Assembly (NCBI GenBank): GCA_025356765.1
Contig: JANXRO010000057.1
Span: 1-5,336 of the forward strand
Direction: 5' to 3'
Length of the DNA stretch: 5,336 bases
Origin: Hyphomicrobiales bacterium
GTDB lineage: Bacteria; Pseudomonadota; Alphaproteobacteria; Rhizobiales; Aestuariivirgaceae
Part shown: positions 1-5,330 of the stretch, piece after piece
Layout: each line of letters starts with the position of its first letter
Position numbering within the stretch: the first letter of the stretch is position 1
Notes under the pieces: generated by a model
The model's database searches: none
Told to the model about the DNA's origin: nothing
What the model saw: only the letters and a program-made list of their open reading frames with translations
Made by a program: the position numbers and the translations under genes

Positions 1-554
1 TAAGTAACGCCAGAGCGAAACACTTCGCCGCCTTCGAAATGTGAGATCATCACCGTTTCCAAAGGTTCTGGAATCGAGAAAGGTTCGCCATACATTTCTT
101 CGTTTTCAATCTCGATCATTTCGGGCAGGCCCGCAGCGATGGGGTGGTTTGGATTGATAATCCACACACGCTCTTTTTCGCCGGCTTCACGCCATTTCAA
201 TGAACAGGGTGTGCCCATAAGCTTTTTGAAAATTTTCGAATAATGCCCCGAATGCAGAACAATAAGCCCCATGCCTTCCCACACGCGTTTGGCCACGCGT
301 TCAACAATCACATCACTAACATCACCGTGTGCTGCATGGCCCCACCACAACAACACATCAGTTTCATCCAAGCGCTTTTGCGAAAGGCCGTGTTCAGCGT
401 CATCATCCAACAACGCATGGCCGACAACAAAATCTTTGTCGCCCTTATAAGCGTTTTTCAAAGCGCCGTGCATGCCTTCGGGGTAAAGCGAGGCCACCAG
501 TTTGTTGGTTTGTTCGTGGCGATGTTCATGCCAAATGAGGGTGCGAATGGTCAT
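1..554 (-). CDS. thuA: ThuA-family trehalose/disaccharide utilisation protein (3' end outside window)
   Basis: Partial gene: ATG at 554, 184 full codons, then off the left edge with no stop. The protein opens MTIRTLIWHEHRHEQTNKLV. It carries the ThuA hallmarks DVLLWWGHAAHGDV (residues 66-79), GLIVLHSGHYSKIFKKLMGT (96-115), LKWREAGE (119-126) and NEEMYGEPFSIPEPLET (151-167), which match rhizobial ThuA as I remember it. ThuA has a class I glutamine-amidotransferase-like fold but is not an amidotransferase. The conserved histidines (H73, H76, H101, H104) are candidate active-site residues (inference). In Sinorhizobium meliloti, ThuA and ThuB take trehalose and related disaccharides through a 3-keto route in the cytoplasm. 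Family length is about 260 residues, so about 75 are missing. The ATG is supported by AGGA eight bases upstream. It starts 15 bases after the ATPase stop, so it belongs to the transporter operon. Family call firm; exact substrate inferred. Confidence 0.93.
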   Translation of the reverse strand, partial: MTIRTLIWHEHRHEQTNKLVASLYPEGMHGALKNAYKGDKDFVVGHALLDDDAEHGLSQKRLDETDVLLWWGHAAHGDVSDVIVERVAKRVWEGMGLIVLHSGHYSKIFKKLMGTPCSLKWREAGEKERVWIINPNHPIAAGLPEMIEIENEEMYGEPFSIPEPLETVMISHFEGGEVFRSGVT

Positions 555-562
555 GTTCGAAA

Positions 563-566
563 TCCT
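563..566 (-). promoter_or_regulatory. Ribosome binding site of thuA
   Basis: AGGA on the minus strand, eight bases before the ATG at 554, within the 15-base gap after the ATPase stop. It is weaker than the sites of the transporter genes, so ThuA may be made at a lower level. Confidence 0.55.
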
Positions 567-569
567 AAA

Positions 570-1571
570 TTATTTAAGGCTGCTGTCGTCTTGTCCAAAA
601 CGATGGACATGTTCGGCAATGGGTTTCAAGTTGAGTTTTTGTCCGGTTTTATATTGTGTGCGGCCGGGCTCTCTCACTGTTAACATACCTGTTGATGTGG
701 ACACATAGAGAAAACTGTCGCTGCCCAAAACTTCGGTATAATCAAGTGTGCCCGAAATATCGGTCGGCGTTTTTGAAAATTCAAAATGTTCTGGGCGCAC
801 GCCAATGGTTTTGGCTTTCAGCTTTTCCGCTGGTAATCCTGTGATGAAATTCATTTTGGGTGAGCCAATGAAGCCTGCAACAAACACGCTGTTTGGGTTT
901 TCATAAAGTTCCATGGGTGTGCCCACTTGCATCACGCGGCCTGCTTGCAAAACCACAATGCGGTCTGCCATGGTCATGGCTTCCACTTGGTCATGGGTTA
1001 CATAAACCATCGTGGTGTTGGGCAGATCACGCTTCAGCTTGGCAATTTCCATGCGCATTTGCACGCGCAAGGCTGCATCAAGGTTTGACAGTGGTTCATC
1101 GAACAAGAATACTTTGGCACCGCGCACAATGGCCCGGCCAATGGCCACGCGTTGGCGCTGGCCACCGGAAAGGGCTTTTGGCAAGCGTGTGAGATAGGAA
1201 GTGAGCTGCAGCATTTCGCCCACTGCCTCAACCTTCTTTTTAATTTCGGCGCGGGGCAGGCCTTGGTTTTCAAGCGCAAAGCCAATGTTTTCAAACACGC
1301 TCATATGGGGATAAAGCGCATAGGATTGAAACACCATGGCAATGCCACGCTTGGAAGGCGGCACATCGTTGACCACAGCATTATCAATTTCCAGCGTGCC
1401 TGATGTCACCTGATCAAGACCAGAGATTGAGCGCAGCAAGGTTGATTTGCCACAGCCAGAGGGGCCCACGAACACGATGAACTCACCTGACTTAATATCA
1501 AGGCTTACATCCTTGATGATTTGGGCCGAGCCATAGGATTTGTTGATGTTGGTAAGTTTAATATTAGCCAA
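570..1571 (-). CDS. aglK: Sugar ABC transporter ATPase, MalK/UgpC/AglK type
   Basis: Cytoplasmic ATPase that powers the importer, acting as a homodimer. All nucleotide-binding motifs are intact in the 333-residue protein: aromatic A-loop Y13, Walker A GPSGCGKS (36-43), Q-loop Q82 in VFQSYALYP, signature LSGGQRQR (134-141), Walker B VFLFDEP (154-160), D-loop SNLD (162-165) and switch H193 in YVTHDQ. A MalK-type C-terminal OB-fold domain follows, with IGVRPEHFEF around 256-265 and a VHRF motif near the end. The linker between SPKMNF and IGVRPEH is short, so this domain is compact. Translation starts at TTG; GGGAGG six bases upstream and homology beginning immediately (ANIKLTNINKSYG) support it. 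The gene begins two bases after the second permease stop. Function as a CUT1 ATPase is certain. AglK, ThuK and UgpC cannot be separated by the ATPase alone; the aglK symbol rests on the neighbours. Confidence 0.95.
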   Translation of the reverse strand: MANIKLTNINKSYGSAQIIKDVSLDIKSGEFIVFVGPSGCGKSTLLRSISGLDQVTSGTLEIDNAVVNDVPPSKRGIAMVFQSYALYPHMSVFENIGFALENQGLPRAEIKKKVEAVGEMLQLTSYLTRLPKALSGGQRQRVAIGRAIVRGAKVFLFDEPLSNLDAALRVQMRMEIAKLKRDLPNTTMVYVTHDQVEAMTMADRIVVLQAGRVMQVGTPMELYENPNSVFVAGFIGSPKMNFITGLPAEKLKAKTIGVRPEHFEFSKTPTDISGTLDYTEVLGSDSFLYVSTSTGMLTVREPGRTQYKTGQKLNLKPIAEHVHRFGQDDSSLK

Positions 1572-1573
1572 GA

Positions 1574-2734
1574 TTAGCCTCCCTTAACTGAGCCGGCGAG
1601 AAGGCCGCGCACAAAATAACGTTGCAATGAAAAGAACACAGTGAGCGGAACAATGATCGTCACGAAAGCTGACGCGGTTAAAATTTCCCAGTTGCCGCCG
1701 CGTGAACCCAGAAGTGCATTGAGTTTGCCTGTCAGCACCAGTTGATCGGGGCCAGAGCCTAAGAACACAATGGCCACCAGCAAATCATTCCACACCCACA
1801 AGAATTGGAAGATGGCGAAGGATGCAAGGGCCGGGAAACACAGAGGCAACACCACGCGGCGGAAAATTTTGAAATCATTGGCTCCATCAATTTGTGCTGA
1901 CTCAATCAAATCTTTCGGCAGGCCTGCGATGTAGCTGCGCAATAAATAGATAGCAAAAGGCAAGCCAAAGCCCGTGTGGGCCAACCACACTCCCAAATAA
2001 GTTTTTGATGGAACCCCCATAAATGTGCCTGCCGCGTTATAAAGTTTGAGCAGCGGAATAAGCGACATTTGCAACGGCACAACCAGAAGCCCCACGATAA
2101 TTGCAATGATCAAACCCCTGAAGGGAAGCTTCATCCACGCCAAGGCATAGGCCGCAAAGGCCGCGATAAGAATAGGAATGATGGTTGCTGGTATGGTGAC
2201 GGTGAGCGAATTGATGAACGAACGCCCAATGCCTTCTGAGAATAATACTGTCTGATAGTTTTCAAGTGTAAAACGCGGTGGTTGGGATGCAATATAGAAG
2301 ACACGACCACCGCTGTCTTCATCAGTAAATTTTGTGGGTGACGTCAGCACATAAGAGCCATCCACATTCACCACCAAGGTTTGGCCATTATCCAACGTGG
2401 CCACGGTGCCCGCAGGGTTGCCGCCTGGCGCTTGCACCTTCGTGCCAAAGGCCGAAACTTTGCCACTGACACCATCGGCACCTTCGAACACATTGCCAGA
2501 AATGGTGAACTTGCCATCTTTTTCAACTTGATCGACCTTGTCTTTCAAGCGGCCTTTTTTGGCCACGTCGGCGCTGGAGAGTGCCGTCCACCAGCCAGAG
2601 GCAGCAATATCATTCTTGTCACGCAATGAACTGATGAGCAGTCCAGCAGTTGGGAATGTCCACAAAGCAATGATAATCAACACCGCAATGTTGAGCGCGA
2701 TGCGCGAAGGCTCAAGAGAAAATCTCTTCAACAT
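1574..2734 (-). CDS. aglG: Alpha-glucoside ABC transporter inner-membrane permease (AglG-like)
   Basis: Second CUT1 permease subunit (MalG position), 386 residues. Helices are predicted by eye near 12-35, 173-200, 207-230, 244-265, 298-320 and 354-376. The ATPase-coupling EAA loop is at 278-297 (ESAQIDGANDFKIFRRVVLP), with the conserved DGA. The end FVRGLLAGSVKGG is typical of MalG-type permeases. MalG-type subunits are usually about 275-300 residues; the excess is a hydrophilic, Gly/Val/Thr-rich insertion at about 55-150, between helix 1 and helix 2, on the periplasmic side. As I recall, AglG proteins share this insertion and the SSLRDKNDIAASGWWTAL segment before it, whereas ThuG is short; this favours AglG. 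ATG at 2734 has AAGGGG eight bases upstream, inside the last codons of the preceding permease gene, whose stop lies two bases away. Substrate probably maltose, trehalose or sucrose type (inference). Confidence 0.93.
   Translation of the reverse strand: MLKRFSLEPSRIALNIAVLIIIALWTFPTAGLLISSLRDKNDIAASGWWTALSSADVAKKGRLKDKVDQVEKDGKFTISGNVFEGADGVSGKVSAFGTKVQAPGGNPAGTVATLDNGQTLVVNVDGSYVLTSPTKFTDEDSGGRVFYIASQPPRFTLENYQTVLFSEGIGRSFINSLTVTIPATIIPILIAAFAAYALAWMKLPFRGLIIAIIVGLLVVPLQMSLIPLLKLYNAAGTFMGVPSKTYLGVWLAHTGFGLPFAIYLLRSYIAGLPKDLIESAQIDGANDFKIFRRVVLPLCFPALASFAIFQFLWVWNDLLVAIVFLGSGPDQLVLTGKLNALLGSRGGNWEILTASAFVTIIVPLTVFFSLQRYFVRGLLAGSVKGG
1578..1583 (-). promoter_or_regulatory. Ribosome binding site of the ATPase gene inside the last codons of aglG
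   Basis: GGGAGG lies six bases before the TTG start at 1571 and at the same time encodes the last two glycines of the second permease (GGA GGC). The permease stop TAA sits between the site and the start. This strong site explains use of a TTG start and suggests coupled translation. Confidence 0.8.
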
Positions 2735-2736
2735 GA

Positions 2737-3750
2737 TCAGTGCCCCTTCTGTTCGTTGTTGGCTTGACGGATATTCCAGATCATGATGGGAAGTACAGCA
2801 ACCATGATGACGATGGCGATGGCCGCACCCCTGCCAAAGTCACCGCCACCACGGAACATCCAATCGAACATCAGATTAGCAAGCACTGAAGTGTTCCATT
2901 GGCTATTTGTCATGGTCAATACGATGTCGAAAATTTTAAGCACAAGAACCGTGATGGTTGTCCACACCACAAGAATAGTGCTGTAAATTTGTGGCACCAT
3001 AATGCGATAGAAAATCTTGAACGGGCCAGCGCCATCAATGTTGGCAGCTTCTAATGTATCTTCAGGAATGCCCCGCAAGGCAGCGGCCAGAATAACAGTG
3101 GCAAAGCCTGTTTGAATCCACACCAAAATGGCCATCAGAAAAAAGTTATTCCAAAACGGCAGCGAAATCCACACCTGCGGGTCGCCGCCAAAATAGGTAA
3201 CAATGGCGTTGAGAATGCCGATTTGTTGTTGGCCCGCACCGCGATAATCATAAACGAATTTCCAAATCACGCTGGCACCCACGAATGAAATGGCCAGCGG
3301 CATGAATATCAAACTCTTGGCCAAATTACCCCACCACAAACGATCAGTCAGCACGGCGATGATAAGACCCATCAAGGTGCAAAGGGCAGGCACAACGGCA
3401 AGCCAGAGAATATTATTGAAAATGGAAAGGCGGAATTGATCGTCATAAAAGGCCCATTTATAATTGGCCAGACCCACAAATTGATCGCCAGCACGGTCAT
3501 GGAATGACAGCCAGACTGTTTGAATAACCGGAAAAATTAAATACACGCTGAGCAACAGCAAGGCCGGGCCCAAAAACAACCATGGCCTGATGTTGGCTTG
3601 TACGCGCAGATTGCGCACCGCACTAGCATCGTTGTTAGCATTGGCCGGGAAGGTTCTATCCAACAGCCAGTTTGAACCATAGAAATAACCGAAACATCCG
3701 CCAACACCCAGAACAACGGTGAAAAAGGCGTAAAGAACTTGCGCTATCAT
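2737..3750 (-). CDS. aglF: Alpha-glucoside ABC transporter inner-membrane permease (AglF-like)
   Basis: First CUT1 permease subunit (MalF position), 337 residues. About seven helices are visible, near 3-30, 55-82, 110-135, 143-167, 198-224, 255-280 and 308-329. The first is an extra N-terminal helix with a glycine-rich stretch (VVLGVGGCFGYFYGSNWLLD), followed by a polar linker at 32-53, as in AglF-type permeases. The EAA loop is at 234-253 (EAANIDGAGPFKIFYRIMVP) and would dock on the ATPase. The FVGLANYKWAF segment near 91-101 is the usual F.GL.NY motif after helix 2. The ATG at 3750 has GGGAG eight bases upstream. The gene follows the binding-protein gene after a 100-base gap that contains a strong hairpin, and it is nearly fused to the next permease gene. 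Its ribosome site may be sequestered by the hairpin loop. Role certain; substrate inferred from the Agl-like neighbours. Confidence 0.94.
   Translation of the reverse strand: MIAQVLYAFFTVVLGVGGCFGYFYGSNWLLDRTFPANANNDASAVRNLRVQANIRPWLFLGPALLLLSVYLIFPVIQTVWLSFHDRAGDQFVGLANYKWAFYDDQFRLSIFNNILWLAVVPALCTLMGLIIAVLTDRLWWGNLAKSLIFMPLAISFVGASVIWKFVYDYRGAGQQQIGILNAIVTYFGGDPQVWISLPFWNNFFLMAILVWIQTGFATVILAAALRGIPEDTLEAANIDGAGPFKIFYRIMVPQIYSTILVVWTTITVLVLKIFDIVLTMTNSQWNTSVLANLMFDWMFRGGGDFGRGAAIAIVIMVAVLPIMIWNIRQANNEQKGH
2743..2748 (-). promoter_or_regulatory. Ribosome binding site of aglG inside the end of aglF
   Basis: AAGGGG, eight bases before the ATG at 2734, encodes the Lys-Gly near the end of the first permease. 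The stop of that gene and the next ATG are two bases apart, the usual arrangement for translationally coupled membrane subunits. Confidence 0.7.
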
Positions 3751-3758
3751 AGGGGCCG

Positions 3759-3766
3759 CTCCCGGT
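3759..3766 (-). promoter_or_regulatory. Ribosome binding site of aglF, complementary to the upstream hairpin loop
   Basis: Transcript ACCGGGAG, with the GGGAG core ending eight bases before the ATG at 3750. It is exactly complementary over eight bases to CUCCCGGU in the loop and adjoining stem of the upstream hairpin (3801-3808), so pairing could hide the site. The Shine-Dalgarno role is well supported by spacing; sequestration is inference. Confidence 0.65.
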
Positions 3767-3793
3767 GTGAATTTCTAGAATGAAATAATAGAA

Positions 3794-3819
3794 GCTCCGG
3801 ACCGGGAGTGGTCCGGAGC
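3794..3819 (-). terminator. GC-rich stem-loop between aglE and aglF (leaky terminator or mRNA-stabilising hairpin)
   Basis: Perfect 10-bp inverted repeat: arms 3794-3803 and 3810-3819 (GCTCCGGACC and GGTCCGGAGC, 8 of 10 pairs GC) with a 6-base loop, ACTCCC on the transcript strand. On the minus strand it is followed by a T-rich but interrupted tract (TTCTATTATTTCATT). That is too broken for a strong intrinsic terminator, and the operon clearly continues. Hairpins after binding-protein genes are known from the mal operon and others, where they keep the upstream message abundant and reduce downstream expression. The structure is directly visible; its role is inferred. Confidence 0.7.
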
Positions 3820-3830
3820 CTCGTCGTCGT

Positions 3831-3850
3831 TCTCAGGAGGAAGCCTGAAA
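3831..3850 (-). promoter_or_regulatory. Small hairpin immediately after the aglE stop codon
   Basis: On the transcript strand TTTCAGG and CCTGAGA flank a 6-base loop (CTTCCT), giving seven pairs including one U-G wobble. It begins at the base after the aglE stop codon and lies 11 bases before the larger GC-rich stem-loop, so the two form a tandem. It is weak alone and may act as an accessory 3'-end structure for the aglE message (inference). Confidence 0.35.
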
Positions 3851-5212
3851 TTACTTCAAACCATCCCATGCTTTTTGAATAGCATCGGCTGTGTCTTTTG
3901 ATGATTTGCCACCAACAAAATCCACCATGCCAGTCCAGAATGCACCAGCACCGATTTTGCCAGGCATAATGTCTGAACCGTCGAAGCGGAATGTTGTTGC
4001 AGCGGCCATCATGGCGCCTTCCTTGCGGGCAGCATCACTTGCATAGGCAGCTGGGTTGGCTGACTTCAGTGGGGTTAAGAAACCGCCATCTGCCATCCAG
4101 ATTTCGTGTGCCAACGGCAACTTCAAGAAGTCGATGAAGGCGCGCGCAGATTTTGAATCCTTCGTGATGGTGAACAATGTGCCAGCACCCAACACAGGCT
4201 TACCAAGTTCTGGCTTTGAAGCGTAAGTTGGCATGTAGAAGAAGTCTACATCTTTGCCCATTTTTGTGCCTTCAGGGAAGAAAGAGGGAATGAACGATGC
4301 CTGATGGTGCATGTAGCACTTTGGCGGCGTTGAGAAGAGACCCTTCGGGCTGTCGCGGAAGTCGATTGAAGCAACACCAGCGTGACCGCCGTCAACATAA
4401 GCATCATTCTTGGCAAAGCCAGCAAAGACGTCCAAGGCATTGATCACTGCAGGATCATTGAACTTCACAGAGTTGTTCACCCAGCCATCATAGACTTCTG
4501 GCTTTTGTGTGCGCAGCATAATGTCTTCAATCCAGTCAGTTGCAGGCCAGCCTGTGGCACCACCTGAACCCAAACCAATGCACCATGGCTTCCCGCCATC
4601 TTTCACGATCTTGTCGGAAAGGGCAATTAAGTCCTCCATGGTTTCTGGAACTTTATAACCAGCAGCTTTGAAGTTTTCTGGGCTATACCATACAAGGCTC
4701 TTCACGTCGGTTTTATAGGAGAAGCCGTAGAAATTCTTGGCTCCGTCTTTGCCTTTGGTGGTGCCCAGATCAACCCAAGATTGGCCTGCGCCATAATTGT
4801 CGACCATCCACTTGGCATCATCAGCGGTCAATGGGCTGAGCAAGCCTTTGGCAGCGAGATCGGCGATCAGGCCTGGCTGTGGCAAGACTGAAATGTTGGC
4901 AGGGCTGCCAGCAGATGTATCAATCACAACCTGTTGTTCGTAGTTTTCCGAAGATGAATATTTTACGTCTGCGCCAGTAGCATCACGGAAATAATCCAGA
5001 ACCACTTGAATGTGTTTTTCATCATCGCCGCGCCATGGTCCAAAAATCGTCAGGGTTTCACCCTTAAGGTCAACCTTTTTTAAATCATCAAGGTTCGACC
5101 ATGTGAATTTCTTGTCTTCGCCTGGCTTGTATTTAAGATCGGCAGCAACGGCATGTGCGGCCAAAAAGCTGATGCCAAGGGCGGCCGCAGCGAGCATTGA
5201 TTTAAATTTCAT
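3851..5212 (-). CDS. aglE: Periplasmic alpha-glucoside-binding protein of ABC transporter (AglE-like)
   Basis: Extracytoplasmic solute-binding protein, 453 residues with the chosen start, of the CUT1 (MalE-like, family 1) type. It captures the sugar and delivers it to the two permeases. A Sec signal peptide is clear: MKFK, a hydrophobic core (LAAAALGISFLAA), then AHAVAA with likely cleavage after residue 23 or 24, giving a mature start near DLKYKPGED. AglE-like signatures are TLTIFGPWRGDDEK (53-66), WCIGLGSGGATGWPATDWIED (210-230), DFRDSPKGLF (284-293) and PPKCYMHHQASFIPSFFP (296-313). Cys211 and Cys299 are the only cysteines and could form a disulfide. The ATG at 5212 is preferred to an upstream TTG at 5236: it has GGAGG seven bases away, and it puts the basic residues directly before the hydrophobic core. 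First gene of the operon. Binding of a trehalose/maltose/sucrose-type disaccharide is inferred from family and from thuA downstream. Confidence 0.94.
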   Translation of the reverse strand: MKFKSMLAAAALGISFLAAHAVAADLKYKPGEDKKFTWSNLDDLKKVDLKGETLTIFGPWRGDDEKHIQVVLDYFRDATGADVKYSSSENYEQQVVIDTSAGSPANISVLPQPGLIADLAAKGLLSPLTADDAKWMVDNYGAGQSWVDLGTTKGKDGAKNFYGFSYKTDVKSLVWYSPENFKAAGYKVPETMEDLIALSDKIVKDGGKPWCIGLGSGGATGWPATDWIEDIMLRTQKPEVYDGWVNNSVKFNDPAVINALDVFAGFAKNDAYVDGGHAGVASIDFRDSPKGLFSTPPKCYMHHQASFIPSFFPEGTKMGKDVDFFYMPTYASKPELGKPVLGAGTLFTITKDSKSARAFIDFLKLPLAHEIWMADGGFLTPLKSANPAAYASDAARKEGAMMAAATTFRFDGSDIMPGKIGAGAFWTGMVDFVGGKSSKDTADAIQKAWDGLK

Positions 5213-5219
5213 TGGTCTT

Positions 5220-5224
5220 CCTCC
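5220..5224 (-). promoter_or_regulatory. Ribosome binding site that fixes the aglE start
   Basis: GGAGG on the minus strand, seven bases before the ATG at 5212. It decides the start in favour of this ATG over the in-frame TTG at 5236, which has only a weak purine stretch upstream and would put eight unusual residues (MKPSGGRP) ahead of the signal peptide. Confidence 0.85.
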
Positions 5225-5245
5225 AGAGGGTTTCAAGTCTTCTCG

Positions 5246-5274
5246 ATAGGAGGCGCAAAAAGGGGTGCTTGCAA
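5246..5274 (-). promoter_or_regulatory. Possible operon promoter (-35 TTGCAA, -10 TCCTAT)
   Basis: Minus-strand hexamers TTGCAA (5269-5274) and TCCTAT (5246-5251) are separated by 17 bases, matching the sigma-70 consensus at about 4 and 3 of 6 positions. A transcript from here would have a leader of roughly 25-30 bases before the aglE ATG. The match is modest. A second -10-like hexamer, TCTAAT (5291-5296; 5 of 6), lies upstream without a recognisable -35. Some promoter is expected ahead of aglE, but the window ends too soon to be sure it is here. Confidence 0.3.
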
Positions 5275-5296
5275 ACTCAATGCCAGCGCGATTAGA

Positions 5297-5312
5297 TGTT
5301 CCTCCCAGAACA
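5297..5312. repeat. Inverted repeat TGTTC-N6-GAACA next to a -10-like hexamer
   Basis: Half-sites TGTTC (5297-5301) and GAACA (5308-5312) are separated by six bases. On the minus strand the repeat abuts TCTAAT at 5291-5296, so a protein bound here would cover that possible promoter. As RNA it could fold into a 6-pair hairpin (one U-G) with a GGGA tetraloop. It shares two bases with the neighbouring CAAACA/TGTTTG repeat. Function unknown. Confidence 0.25.
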
Positions 5313-5330
5313 AACAGTGCAGGATGTTTG
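5311..5330. repeat. Inverted repeat CAAACA-N8-TGTTTG upstream of the operon (possible operator)
   Basis: Two perfect 6-base half-sites, CAAACA at 5311-5316 and TGTTTG at 5325-5330, are separated by eight bases, about 100 bases before the aglE start. Symmetry and position would suit a dimeric regulator, such as the LacI-type regulators that control agl and thu loci. No regulator gene is visible in the window, and the motif does not match an operator I know. Chance is possible. Confidence 0.3.

Noticed and set aside
243..683. 146-codon open frame on the plus strand
   Set aside because: It lies antisense to thuA and the end of the ATPase gene, both with clear family motifs. Its low-complexity repeats (HAFPHAFGHAFN) are the complement of coding sequence, and it has no good ribosome site.
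893..1192. 99-codon open frame on the plus strand
   Set aside because: It is antisense to the ATPase motif region. The Trp/Leu/His-rich translation is typical of a shadow frame.
2381..2786. Two 82-codon plus-strand frames opposite the second permease
   Set aside because: Both are antisense to a well-supported permease gene, with no recognisable domain and no independent promoter or ribosome site.
3794..3819. Strong intrinsic terminator ending the operon after aglE
   Set aside because: The T tract after the stem is interrupted (TTCTATTATTTC), no new promoter is evident before aglF, and the permeases are required partners of the binding protein. Partial termination remains possible.
3821..3829. 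Three tandem TCG triplets in the aglE-aglF gap as a microsatellite
   Set aside because: Three copies of a triplet are too few to count as a repeat of interest.
5213..5236. Longer binding-protein start at the TTG at 5236
   Set aside because: It would add MKPSGGRP ahead of a canonical signal peptide and lacks a good Shine-Dalgarno. The ATG at 5212 has GGAGG at seven bases, and that site lies inside the proposed extension.
5299..5305. GGGAGGAA on the minus strand as a ribosome site for a leader peptide or upstream gene
   Set aside because: No ATG, GTG or TTG follows within a workable distance. The nearest TTG is about 20 bases away and opens a 15-codon frame with no supporting features.
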